Origin: Botryotinia globosa
Lineage: Eukaryota; Ascomycota; Leotiomycetes; Helotiales; Sclerotiniaceae
Assembly (NCBI GenBank): GCA_014898425.1
Contig: RCSZ01000001.1
Location: 3,534,001 to 3,598,000 of the forward strand
Direction: 5' to 3'
Length of the DNA: 64,000 bases
Shown: piece after piece, positions 11,739 through 22,709 of the stretch
Layout of the letters: each line of letters begins with the position of its first letter
How positions within the stretch are numbered: the first letter of the stretch is position 1
Translations under genes and position numbers: made by a program
Notes under the pieces: model-generated
Told to the model about the DNA's origin: nothing
Databases searched by the model: none
Seen by the model: only the letters and a program-made list of their open reading frames with translations

Positions 11739-13832
11739 ATGGACGATTTGAAATCTATTGAAAGACTTCCAGATGATATCCTTTCTCGAATCTTTTTGCA
11801 GTTACTTTACGAAGATTATAATGAAAGACCGCCTTCTTGGAATCCATGGACCCAATCGCCACACGTGCTCAACTTCTGCTTGACGCAGAGGAGATTTCAC
11901 AGAGCATATTCCTTATGTAAATCGCGAACGCCTAGATCCAAGCTCACACCTATATTCAAACTCTCGAACGAAGTTCTAGAGAATATCCTTGAATATCTGG
12001 TTCATAATTCTGGGAAATTGATTCCCATTGATCATAGAGCCTCTCTAAGTGTAGAGAGTTTTCAATCTATGCCACCACAATCCTTAGAGGATACAAACAT
12101 TACCACAACTCTTGTATGGATCTTCCTATTCGTTATCAATCCCCAATTACATCTCTAACGATAAGATTATCAGAGCCGTACATGCAGGAAATTCTACAGT
12201 TTGTTATTAGGAAGGCAATTTGCCCGTGTCTCCATTCGATGCTCTGATGCTGGTTTCAATCGGTTACGATTCTTGGTAGAAGAGCGTCCTCATTTAGCTG
12301 AACATGTCAAGAAGTTCTCGTACATGATTCCTGTCTTTTACCATCGAGGTATCTTCTGGTCTTACCTATTATTTTGAAGAATCACTAACTCGTTTAAAGG
12401 TCTGAGTCAACTCCAGATTTTATTCGATGAGACACACGCGGCGACAGTTGAACTCGAGAGACAAGTGAATCTGAAACAAGTAAATGGCAATGCACGTCAA
12501 GTTGATAGATCTCGACCATCGCTTAAGCAGCTTCGAACAAAGCTGGACCGCAGTCGCAAGGATGAGCTCACTATTTTTCGAGTATTATCACGAGCACGTG
12601 AACAGTCTTCCATCATCAATAATAGAATTGATGTACAGAGTTTACTACGTGCCTTTCGATTGTTCAAGCATCTTCAACAGATTCGTCTTATGAGAGTTCA
12701 GGATAGAGTGGATATGGATTGGTCTTCCTTCCTCCGAGAAAGACGCTGGATCGCCTTTTCTCAAAACAACAACAATAACAACAATATCACCGACCCGATT
12801 CTATCTCTCGATCTCGACCCGCTAGAATGGACAGCCGCATGCGAACATTCCGCCCGGGCTCTCGGCTACGCATTTCTCGAGTCTGAATCCCCCGCAACAC
12901 GTTTCTCATCCCGTTTCGTCAATCCGCGTATTCCATTTCTCCTAAATTCACATTCCCATAACACAATATCCACTCTGGCAAATAGACTCACTTGTTTAGA
13001 AATTCAAATACAGGAACCGTCGGATGATAAAATGTATCAACTTTCAGCTCTCTTCAACACGTTCTTCACTTCGGCTCATCAGATTCAAGGTCTTCATGTG
13101 GGATTCCCGTCTAATAGACCACTTGCTCATGTACCCCTCGAAGCCGTTTTCCACAATGTCACCTGGGAGAATCTGAGATATCTAGGGTTTGGAGCATGGC
13201 ATTTGGATAGTGAGGAGATTATCGGTTTGCTCAGGAGACATAAATACACGTTGAGAAGCGTGAGACTTCGAAGTGTGAAATTGAAAGAGGGGAGTAGCTG
13301 GATCGAAGTGGTGCGGATGTTACGGAGCGAGTTGCGGGAATTGAAGTGGGTCAGCTTGAGAGGCATTGGGTATGTAGGGGGCGGCACAAATGGAATCGCA
13401 CATGGAATTGGAGGCGTAGGCGCAATCGGAATGGGAGTTGGAAATCAGGGGAATAACCCCATTATCAATATTCCCATCGATGCAGACATGGATCTCGACG
13501 ACTCGAGCGGCGAGAGCGACGAGGAAGTCGATTTCGAGGATACGGCGATTGGAGATCGCACGTTGAGTCATCATAGTAGCTCGGTGCATTTGCCTTCTTC
13601 GGCTTCGGCTTCGTCGTTGAATAAGGAGAGGGGGGTGGAGCTGGCCGAGCAGAATAGGAGAGCGGGACAAGCGGGGGATGGAGCGCAGGAGAATGTGAAT
13701 TGTGAGTGTGCGGATGGGTATGCGATGGCGGATTTGGGAGAGCAGGGTCGCGAAGTCGTGTTGAAGCAGCATTGGAAGTTTTGGGAGTTGTGGGCTGTGA
13801 AGAGGTGTGCGGTGCATGATGGGATGGGGTGA
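11739..13832 (+). CDS. protein with two N-terminal F-box-like motifs
   Basis: This is probably a substrate adaptor of an SCF (Skp1-Cullin-F-box) ubiquitin ligase. Exons are 11739-12113, 12174-12348 and 12400-13832, giving 660 residues; introns of 60 and 51 bp carry CTAAC branch sites. The first F-box-like motif is IERLPDDILSRIFLQLL at residues 7-23. A second one, KLSNEVLENILEYLV, lies at residues 74-88 and is completed across intron 1 by a helix reading TCRKFYSLLLGRQFARV. The middle carries LRR-like beta-strand segments (LTCLEIQIQE, LRYLGFGAWHLD, LRSVRLRSVKL, LRELKWVSLRGIGYVG). The tail has a Gly/Ile-rich spacer, an acidic DMDLDDSSGESDEEVDFED stretch, and a KFWELWAVKRC end. Substrate unknown. 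Confidence 0.82.
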
Positions 13833-14591
13833 GGCGAGGCGAGGCGAGATGAGGTGAAGGAGGGAGAAGGATCTTGGGGATGGGTTGGGGGATTGGGATG
13901 GATGGATGGATTGGTTAGGGTAGATGGATCGGAATGGAATGCAATGCAATGCAATGCCATGGATTCGGATGAGGTGAAACAGGATGAAATATGATGGGTG
14001 GCGGTATTTATGTATGTATACATGTACCTATGTATCTATCTATGTAGGTATGGGACGGGAACCGGGAACCGGGCTCTGGAATTGGATATGGGAAATTGGG
14101 ATGGATTTTTGTATTTCTTTTTCAATTCTAAGAAATTAAGTTAAGATTACTTGAGTTAGGTACCTACCTAAGTTGAAGAAAATTTTGATGGGGTTATTGG
14201 ATTGGAATGGATGGGATGGGATGGGATGGGATGGGATGGGATTTAATATATATCATATAGTATAACACATCCCTATCATCTCATGTCATTTCATATCTTC
14301 TATTCTTTGTGCGCAAGTATATTATTAAAATTCAACAATTCTTGGAGGATAGGTAAGGAAAGACGTGGGATTTGCAAAAAACAAAAAAAAAGGAATAATC
14401 ATATATATGCATGTATGTAACTCATACATGCATTCATTTATTCATAGTAAACTGTACGCAATCTCGTGATAGAAGAACCCCCCCCCCCAAAATGGTATCA
14501 ATAGTACTTTCATCCCCAACCCTAACCATATTACCTTTCTTACAACCCGATTTCCCTCTCCCCTCTCCCCCCTTCCCCAAAGCAAAGCCGC
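13833..14591. other. intergenic between convergent genes, simple repeats
   Basis: This is the 3' flank of the F-box gene facing the 3' end of the coiled-coil gene. It is full of short G-rich repeats: GATGGATGG, GCAAT repeats near 13937-13957, TATGTATGTA near 14005-14050, and a (TGGGA)n run at about 14205-14242. A C9 homopolymer occurs near 14479-14488. No gene is seen. Confidence 0.6.
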
Positions 14592-16547
14592 TCAAAACCC
14601 CTCATGATCCGTATCATTCTCCTCATCTTCTCTACTATGCCCCACCATCAACTCCCTCAGATGTTTTTCCTCGTCACTCTCTTCCACATCCGCATCTACA
14701 TCTACATCTACATCCCCACCCTCTCTATCCCCACCGACTCTCTCCTCTCCCAACATCACCCCTCCGCTTCTCTCCTGCCTCGCGAATTCCGCCTCTAATT
14801 CTTTCAACCCATCATCATCAGTCGCTGATTGTCCATCTCCCGAGTGAGTAGTTCTCAATTCCATATCTGTATCGATACTTCTCTCATTTTTATCCTTCTC
14901 TACGTCCTTCTTCTCAATCGCACTATCATCACCCTGCGCCCCCCGACCCGTACTCCACAATGCCTCGCTCAGAATCTCCTTTCCCTGTATGAAAGCCTGC
15001 AACTCTGCACCCACAGCCACAACCAACAGATTCCAACCTTTGCTCTTGGCTATCCTTTCCAATTCAACCAACTTCCCCATCACCTTCTTCATTTTTGAAA
15101 TTTGCATCTTTAATCCCTCGACATCACCCACTTTCCCACTCTTCATGTTCTCCCTCAAGTCATCCTCAAAGGTTACAACTATATTGACGGCTTCTTCCCA
15201 GAGCTTTGCTCCATCGACTAGTGCTTTTTTCTCCTTTTGCACCTCTAGTTTTCGGGCTTGCAAAGAATTGATCTCTTTACTCCACCATTCCTCTGCCATT
15301 TCTAATGTGCGTCGTTTAGGTGGTAGTGCCATGAATCCTTCTTCATTCCCCATGCTGATCGATACCATAGCCGGCGGTCTCGTCAAGAATTCCTGGACTT
15401 CTGATTCCACTTCCCTCAAAGCACCACGATAACTAGACAATCGCGATTCTCTTTGGTTGACTCTTTCATTAATCCGGTCTGCCAGGGAGCCCCGTCTGGC
15501 TTTCATTTGTAACAACCTATCTTCCGTCTCTCGAATTTCGTTTTCGACAGCCCGCTCTTCAGTCCGAAGTTCGGCTATCTCTCGATCTTCTTCGGATTTG
15601 CTTGCATGAAGAGATTGATGATTTTCTGCATTCGGTGAAGAGACTCTATTATTTGTTATGTCTGCTGAGACGAATTCGCCAATTTCTCTCTTGACCTCGT
15701 CGATCCTGATCTTCCAATCTTTCGTCTTTGCAATACACATTTCTCTCCTCTTGATTTCTTCTGCTAACAGTTCTCCTTCCTCAATTTTAACATCTGCCAG
15801 CAGACCCATGTTCCTTAACAACCCTTTTCTCGATCCTCTTAGTCCAACCGACTTCCTTTTTGGTTGTCGAACAGGAATTGTACGCATATGAGCTCCTTCT
15901 GTACTTCTACCTCCCTGCCTATCCCTATCCCGTTGTAATGACCTTGTCGTAGGCGTGCTACTTCCACTGTGCTCTTCTCTATTACCGCCTCCACCGAATC
16001 CTTGCATCAAACCCTCACTCTGCGCATCTAGCAACATTTGTAACTCCGCCTGCAAAGCTCGTTCTCTCCTTTCCAGCCCCAAAAGACTGTCATTTTGTGC
16101 CGAACTTCCCACAGCACTCCCCACACTCTTCAATATTCCAACTCCTCTTCCTTCATGAACCACGCTCCCCCTCAAATGAAGACTTCCGCTTCCATCTAAA
16201 CTCCTTCCAATATTGCCCAGCCCAGCGACACTTCCTACAATCGGCGGCGGAGGAGCAGAAAATTGAATTCTTCTTCCCTTCGCCTTCCCATCCCCTTTGA
16301 ATTTACTCGCAGATCCCGATTCCGAGATTGGTCTGGGAGAAAGCGTTCTCGCACTCGCACTGGTAGGTGACCTCAGATCCCTATAGAATTCTGGCGGTGG
16401 ACTCGGTGTAGCTCTCGATGCTGAAGGGGAAGAGAGGTCTCGCAGACGAACATCATTATGTGGATCGTATACGCTTGATAGAAGAGGATGATTTTGATCA
16501 TTGGTTCCTGAAGAGCTGCTGAAGAACGAGTTACGGGAGTGGGACAT
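14592..16547 (-). CDS. coiled-coil protein, possibly Atg28-like
   Basis: A single-exon protein of 651 residues. The N-terminal third is Ser/Pro-rich. Near residues 155-175 is a conserved-looking segment, LLGLERRERALQAELQMLLD, which I associate with fungal Atg28-type autophagy proteins. From about residue 260 to 540 it is charged and heptad-rich (ELRTEERAVENEIRETEDRL, MKARRGSLADRINERV, KKVMGKLVELERIAK), so long coiled coils are expected. The C-terminus is acidic, with an alternating Asp/Val tract (near 14690-14720) and a final EKHLRELMVGHSREDEEND. I take the ATG at 16547 (MSHSRNSFFSSSSG); the frame stays open upstream to about 16625 but without an ATG. The family assignment is tentative; it could simply be an unclassified coiled-coil scaffold. 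Confidence 0.6.
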   Translation of the reverse strand: MSHSRNSFFSSSSGTNDQNHPLLSSVYDPHNDVRLRDLSSPSASRATPSPPPEFYRDLRSPTSASARTLSPRPISESGSASKFKGDGKAKGRRIQFSAPPPPIVGSVAGLGNIGRSLDGSGSLHLRGSVVHEGRGVGILKSVGSAVGSSAQNDSLLGLERRERALQAELQMLLDAQSEGLMQGFGGGGNREEHSGSSTPTTRSLQRDRDRQGGRSTEGAHMRTIPVRQPKRKSVGLRGSRKGLLRNMGLLADVKIEEGELLAEEIKRREMCIAKTKDWKIRIDEVKREIGEFVSADITNNRVSSPNAENHQSLHASKSEEDREIAELRTEERAVENEIRETEDRLLQMKARRGSLADRINERVNQRESRLSSYRGALREVESEVQEFLTRPPAMVSISMGNEEGFMALPPKRRTLEMAEEWWSKEINSLQARKLEVQKEKKALVDGAKLWEEAVNIVVTFEDDLRENMKSGKVGDVEGLKMQISKMKKVMGKLVELERIAKSKGWNLLVVAVGAELQAFIQGKEILSEALWSTGRGAQGDDSAIEKKDVEKDKNERSIDTDMELRTTHSGDGQSATDDDGLKELEAEFARQERSGGVMLGEERVGGDREGGDVDVDVDADVEESDEEKHLRELMVGHSREDEENDTDHEGF

Positions 16548-17492
16548 TTTGTTTTCGAGATTTGACGCCTTTCTTTTGTTGATATCTGATGTTTTAATAT
16601 TATGAGGATCTGTAACTTCATTCAAGGTTAGAGACTCGTCTAGGGGGTATCTTATAGGTTTAACAGATATTCGCTACCACTGCTGTGATGTGATGAAATC
16701 GATTGTGAGAGCCGTAGGTACAAGCGGGCTTCGAACAGAGCAATGTAAGAGTATTAGAATGGGAAAAGTAATAGAATTGGAACAGCTACAACTACTTAAT
16801 CAAAGTCGCAGTACACTATCTGAAATGATATGAACACATGCATAAATGTGAATCAAGCTGGATAAGCAGGATGGCCAGTTCGCATCATTGAGTATATAAT
16901 ATCTAGACAAGTACCAGTGGCTTCTATCACATGCGACAGGCACAAGATGCGGAGATCAGCCTCGTGGGGGACGTGCACGAAGACGAGGCTGAACGCCAAC
17001 AAGGCCAGAATTTTTAACAGTGTGAGCGCTTTTTTACAAGCAAGTTCAAGTGTGGAAATTTCAAGAGTATTATATAAATTCCAACTTATGTTGGATCGTC
17101 GTGCTCGTTTGTATTTTGGAATCTAAACATCACATAGCTTCGAAGAAAGTTCATAGGAATAGGGATAACTCGTTATCAAAGCATCACTCTTCTCGGACCA
17201 AGGATAGAATAAAAATCACATTTTCAGGCGGTAAAGCATTTGGTATTCGTCTATAAACAAGGCAGTACATCCTGTACATTTGCACCCAATTCCGTGACCA
17301 TCTGGTTTGTTTGTTCTTCATTATCATAACCATTTTAAGCATGAAAGAATGGTAAAACTAATTACGGTACGAACTCGAGAGGCCGTGTAAAGCATCGAAG
17401 GTTGGTTCGATGCGAGGTGAGGTTCGGGTATATCGTTTCTATAGATGAACTAAAGTTCATGATGGTATTATTTCAAGTTGGTCCCTTGCTAT
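16548..17492. other. intergenic, coiled-coil gene promoter and pyruvate kinase 3' side
   Basis: Nothing coding is supported in these 945 bp. The left part is the promoter of the coiled-coil gene and the right part the 3' UTR of pyruvate kinase. Confidence 0.5.
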
Positions 17493-19201
17493 TTAGATTT
17501 GCTCCAAACCAAGGTTCTCTGGCTCAGCCTTGATGACACGGAGACTAGAGACATAGATTAGCAAAGATTCAGAATGAATTTGGCGTGATCAAAACGTACG
17601 TGTTGGTGTTACCCATACCACCCTTCCATCCTTGGACAACGACGACACTCTCACCTTGAGCCAACACCTTAAGCTTGAGAGCCTCAGAAATACCCCACTT
17701 GATTCTTCGGTCGACATCCTCTTGCCAGTTAACCTTGGAAAAGTCTGGCTTCTCCTCAGCAAAGTGGAAAGGATAGACACCACGATACAAGTGACCGTAT
17801 CTGGATGCACTGGCATTTCGGGTAACCATGAAGATAGGGCAGACTGGTCTGTACTTGGAGAGAAGACGTGCGCTGTCTCCGCTGGTGGACAAAACGATGA
17901 TAGCACCGGCATTGATGTCCAAACTGGCACGGACTGCTGCCATGGCACATGATTCGACAACGCTGACTGGTCGCTCGGTAAGGTTGCAAAGCTCCTCGAA
18001 GTGAGAAACGTATGCGATGGAGTTCTCAGCCTTCAAACAAGTTTCGTGCATCTCGGTAACAGCCTCGTTAGGATAGCTTCCCTTGGCAGTCTCTCCAGAC
18101 AACATGACACAATCAGCACCATCAGTAACAGCGTTACCAACGTCACTGATTTCAGCACGAGTTGGTCTTGGGTTGTAGATCATGGACTCGAGCATTTGGG
18201 TAGCACAGATGACTGGCTTACCAGCCATGTTGCACATTGCAATCATCTTCTTTTGAGCAGCGAAAACCTCAGCTGCGGGGATCTCGATACCCAAATCACC
18301 ACGAGCAACCATGACACCATCAGTCTCCTTCAAGATTTCAGGGAAGTTGTTAAGACCTTGTCTGTTCTCAATCTTGGCAATGATTTGAATGTGCTTTCCA
18401 TCTTCACCGAGAACCTTACGGATTGACTTGATATCCTCGCCACGACGGATGAATGAGGCAAAGACCATGTCGACGTTGTTCTTGACACCAAATCTCAAAT
18501 CGGCTTGATCCTTCTCAGACAAAGCTGGAAGATCGACATCAGTGTTTGGGAGGTTGACACCCTTTTTGGAAGAGATCTTTCCGTTGTTTCTTGCGCGGCA
18601 ACGGATGGTCTTGTCGTCAACAATCTCCAAAACATCGAAGGCAAGGACACCGTCATCAACATAGACGATGCGTCCTGGTTCGATGACCTTGGTGATGTTC
18701 TTGTAGTCAACGTACCTGAAAAGGGTTGTGAGAGATTAGTATGGAATGCTCTAATGATAATTTGTTTGTTGTGAATGGGACGTACATGTTCTTCTCGTCA
18801 CAAGCAGTGGCATACTTGTCATCGGTTGTAATGTTGATCTCTGATCCAGCAGAGATAGGGATATCGGCATCACCAACTGTGTTACCAGTTCTGATTTCTG
18901 GACCCTTGGTATCTAAAGCAATGGCGAGTTGACGCCCTGCTTGAACCTTCTCGGCTTCACGGGCATTGTCAATAACGGATTGATGGTATTCGTATGAACC
19001 GTGGGAAAAGTTCATGCGGACAACATTGAGACCAGCGACCCGGAGCTTGTTGAGAGCTTCGACCGAGTTGGTTTTGGGACCGATGGTACAGATAATAGAA
19101 GTACGGCGATAGTTCTTGGTAGGCTTGAACTCAGTATTGAGATTTGCCAACCAAGCAATCTTGGAGGTTCCAGTGACTAAGTGATCCATTGCGGTGGCCA
19201 T
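17493..19201 (-). CDS. pyk: pyruvate kinase
   Basis: The last step of glycolysis in the cytosol: phosphoenolpyruvate plus ADP to pyruvate plus ATP. Exons are 18786-19201, 17600-18715 and 17493-17544, giving 527 residues, the usual fungal length. The introns (18716-18785 and 17545-17599) both start GTACGT. Visible motifs: [14 protein letters not shown] and [12 protein letters not shown] near the N-terminus; [12 protein letters not shown] (ADP/K+ site); the catalytic-lysine segment [69 protein letters not shown]; and a regulatory C-domain ending [24 protein letters not shown]. No lesions. The tight codon choice and the pyrimidine-rich upstream tract fit a strongly expressed gene. Confidence 0.97.
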
Positions 19202-19612
19202 TTTGTGAAATTATCAAGAGGGAGGTTGAGGAAGAGGAATATGTAGGTGGAATTCGACGTGGTGGGGGTAAGTGCAACTGTTAGAAAGCCTTTTTCTTTT
19301 CTTTTTTTTCAATTCGTCAGTTTAAATGTGAGCAATCGAATTAGGGAAATGCAGAAAAAAGGTTGAATGAAATAGTTTTGACAGGTACAGAATGAGAAAC
19401 AAAAGGATTGAAATATGCAGGAAGAGGAAAAGGAAGAGGATTATTAGTTTGGTGTTGTGCCGTGTTTCTGCCAATCTGTTGGCTGGATTTAAAAGACACG
19501 GACAACGATAAAACAGACCAAGAATGCCAATATTTGAATTGTTGAGCTGAGATCCAATGCAAAGCACAAGGGGTCACCAATGCACCAAAGTATATTAATG
19601 ATATACAAAGGG

Positions 19613-19688
19613 GAGGGAAGAGGAAGGGGAAGAGAAGGGGAAGAGAAGGGGAAGAGAAGGGGAAGAGAAGGGGAAGAGAAGGGGAAAT
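19613..19688. repeat. 11-bp minisatellite (GGGGAAGAGAA)n
   Basis: Five or more near-exact copies of GGGGAAGAGAA run in tandem, all purine on the plus strand. They lie about 0.4 kb upstream of the pyruvate kinase start, whose sense strand is therefore all pyrimidine. Confidence 0.93.
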
Positions 19689-19727
19689 AAAATGATGGAC
19701 TTACCAGTTGACCCGATGTTGAGTTGG

Positions 19728-19762
19728 ATTGGATTGGATTGGATTGGATTGGATTGGATTGA
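19728..19762. repeat. (GGATT)n array and adjacent GAAGAG tract
   Basis: About seven copies of GGATT, followed by GAAGAGGAAGAGGAAGAAGAAG to about 19800. It is part of the repeat-dense pyruvate kinase upstream region. Confidence 0.9.
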
Positions 19763-21115
19763 AGAGGAAGAGGAAGAGGAAGAAGAAGAAGAAGAACAAG
19801 AACAAGAACGAATAGAATGTAATCTCAAGACCTTGTGGTTGTGTTGAGAAGCTTTTATGGTTGAAGGAGCTTGGAGGGGAGAGGAGGGGAAATAATCCTT
19901 TTTTTGAAAAAACCCTAATCGACTCCCCCCTCTTCCCTCCTCTCCCCTCCAAGCTTGCCATCTCACCCACTATGTGTCGAAGTGCAGATTTGCCTGGTGT
20001 GAAACCCCACATCAATATGTTTGAGGTGACATTGGAGTGAAGGGTCCAGCGAGATTAGAGATACCGGCCGGTAGGTCCGTCCGTGATAGTGAACATTTCA
20101 ATTTCCATGTCAAATATCTTTTAGGTATTGATGGCCACCTGGGCATGCAATTGTTTCGAGTGAATTACACAGCCAACGATAAAACAATTGATAGGTTGCT
20201 TACATGTAGCTACAGATGTATACTCACGTGTAGTCATGTGCAGATATAGGTGTGTATGTATGAACAAGTATCCTCCCTCCTTCACACACCCATCTACCTA
20301 TTACCTATTACCTATACTCCCTCTGTATGCAAATTCCCTGTGCTTTTCTCATACTTTCTCTTATGCAGTGACAAGTCTATAGATCCCTTGCCCCGAATGA
20401 AACAGAATATCTTGGGGGTTGCCGTTTGGTGACATGCCTGTTTTATTGTCTGGGCATTCTTTGCTTCTTTTGTTGCTGAGAATGGCTCGAGAGTCGGGAC
20501 TGGCTGACTGGCTGACTGACTGACTGACTGACTGACTGGCTCACTGGCTTATAACTTATAAGTTATAACTCAGGTCCGATAGCAGATAGCGATGTGCGTT
20601 AGTCCCAATGGAGTACTAGTCTACTAGGTAGTATCGGCCATTCTTTCGGTCCTGAATGCCAAAACTCAAAGACTAAAATGTAACAGGAACCCACTTGGGC
20701 GCCTGGACGCTGGACGTACTCCATCTTCCATACTCCATCTTCCATACTCTATCGACCCGTGTCCCGCTCAAAGTTCAAACTTCCGACTCCCGAGATTCGG
20801 CCTGAGTGCCTAACATTAAAGGCAACAATTATCTTTGCTTAGCTCCTTACTCCGTAGTTTCTTATCCTACCTAAGCTTCTGATCTGATCTGATCTCTTGT
20901 CGGTGAATCTACCCGAGACGACCTACCTACCTACCTATTATCCCAATCTCAAAACTCTGCTCACCTCGTAACAACCTTGGAATCTAAACCAAGCAAATCA
21001 TAACCCAACCTTTTGCGCATCAAACGTTTGTCGGACTCCGCATAATTCACATTACCTTTTCCATACTCGTATCTCAAAAAGCGTGTAAACTTCGCCCTTC
21101 AAGTCATACATAAAT

Positions 21116-21640
21116 ATGGTAATTAGTTGCCTTCCCCTAAGCTTGCAGGTCTTTCAGAACTTGGGAACCTAATCAGCTCAGTTCTTCCTCAATTTACTGA
21201 CATTTGGACTCGCGGGAAAGCTCGGAAGACTGACTCATTATGCATTTGATGCTGTCCTATGTAACTACTCCTTCCCGATTCTCCTTGGGACAAAAGGTTC
21301 GAAGATGTACTGACCGTTCTTGATATAGTCTCAGCATTCTTGGCTGGTATGAAGAGATCAACTGGTTTAACGTGTGTGAACCCCTATACCTTCCTTTGCG
21401 ACCATGTTGCGAAACGATCAACTAGTACTACAGATGCAAATTCTGGGTTTCTTGATCTGGCGGTGTAGAAGGCTAACAATTCCCATTCTTCGGGACTCTA
21501 GACCCAGCCTTAAGAAAGATGTCACCGAAAACAAAGAAATCAACGGTTGGATCGAGAAATATCTTGGAGTTGGTGAATGGGTTATGGATACATCGGTAGC
21601 CTTTGCAGGGTCTTCCGGCTTCTTCGAGAGAAAGAGATGA
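21116..21640 (+). CDS. small DUF1748 protein, 3-nt first coding exon
   Basis: A 74-residue member of the fungal DUF1748 family, small conserved proteins of uncertain role. Four exons are inferred: 21116-21118 (the ATG alone), 21221-21260, 21329-21371 and 21502-21640. Introns begin GTAATT, GTAACT and GTGTGT; intron 1 has a TTACTGAC branch-like site. The protein begins MLGRLTHYAFDAVLF, continues SAFLAGMKRSTGLTP, and ends with WIEKYLGVGEWVMDTSVAF and GSSGFFERKR. These match the family's LTHYAFDAVL, AGxKRSTGLTP and GxxYFERK signatures at the expected spacing. The frames join without any stop. The one-codon first exon is forced by the lack of any other ATG in frame before LGRLTHY. A simple ORF caller would miss the gene. 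Confidence 0.88.
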
Positions 21641-22709
21641 TTGGGGCCTGAGATGCGGATATGTGAAGAAGAGTACATGCATCTCAGATGCGCGGAGGAA
21701 ATAAATTCACGGCAGATACCTTGCGATTTGGAGAACCATCGATAGGGGTCGAGATCCCATGGAGTTTTGGGCGTTTTTATGTGGACATGTCCGCCTGAAG
21801 GTGGCGGTATAACGACGATATGGTCAAGCGTGACGGGAGGTACTCTCTTCTCTATGAGTTAGGATACTTTGCAGGCAAAGGAAGAAAATGAAAATGTAGC
21901 CAGATACAGAAGATGTATTGCCAACTATGTATATTTTTCTTCAGAGGGCATCTCCACATCTTGATACCCCATGTTCCGAAGGGCCAGCCGAAAAGACCCG
22001 AAATCGAGTTTTCCTACTAGACTTTGACTTCAAACTTCTCTGCTCCTCTTTGCCTACATCTTCTTTACACTACAGTCTCCCCTTCCGTCTCTATTTTTAT
22101 CAGATCTTCAAGATCTCTTGACCTCTCTTGGCTTTTACTTTCCTATCCCTCTCCAACAACATAACAAGCCACCCAGTAAACGGATGTGGTCTGTCTAACT
22201 CGTTATATGTAAGACTTACAAGCCTGTATCAAGCCAATTCAGCTCAGCCCTACCATGTTTGGTTATGTCTTGTAATCGACAGAAAACTATTTCGAAACAG
22301 AGTTTACATGTGAAAGGTCGATTGGAGCTTTGGATTGACTGGTATTAATGGCTTTACGTCTTTTTAATGCAGATCCTGTACATGCCTATTAATTATATGC
22401 AACTTTACTTCCCCAGGTAATCGTCCCGTCATTGAATACCTAGGTAGGTATTGGTGGTTTGGTTAGCGATTCTTGATGGGCTCCGTTCGGGAGATCTACA
22501 GGCTAGTGGGGGCACAACAGCCTTACGTTTATCATTCAATCTCGAATCCATCACAGTCTGAACATATACTCTTCGACTTTAATCATCACCAGAGGAAATT
22601 TGCATTGATTTCATAGTACTCCAGAGAAGTTTACTTCATTATGCCAACAGCAATTCCACTGAATTTACTCCTGGGATGAGATTATTCATCCTCAGGAAAC
22701 ATAATCGTT
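21641..22709. other. intergenic, hydrolase promoter
   Basis: About 1.07 kb between two plus-strand genes. No gene, RNA or repeat is supported. AT-rich stretches and scattered CT-rich runs (22030-22110) fit promoter or UTR. Confidence 0.5.

Larger units (their letters stand above)
19202..21115. promoter_or_regulatory. pyruvate kinase upstream region, with possible 5' UTR intron
   Basis: On the minus (sense) strand a GTAAGT donor near 19695-19690 and a CTAACAG acceptor near 19285-19279 would frame a 5' UTR intron of about 0.4 kb; this is inference only. The region carries an 11-bp minisatellite and a pentanucleotide array (listed separately), making the sense strand extremely C/T-rich, as is common upstream of highly expressed fungal glycolytic genes. 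Further out are a (GACT)n tract near 20505-20540 and the promoter of the DUF1748 gene. Confidence 0.4.

Noticed and set aside
14411..16300. Plus-strand open frames across the coiled-coil gene (Ser/Pro-rich)
   Set aside because: They are antisense shadows of a long, well-formed minus-strand coding frame with heptad structure.
20500..20545. (GACT)n tract near 20.5 kb as a regulatory array
   Set aside because: It is a simple microsatellite with no link to a specific gene feature.
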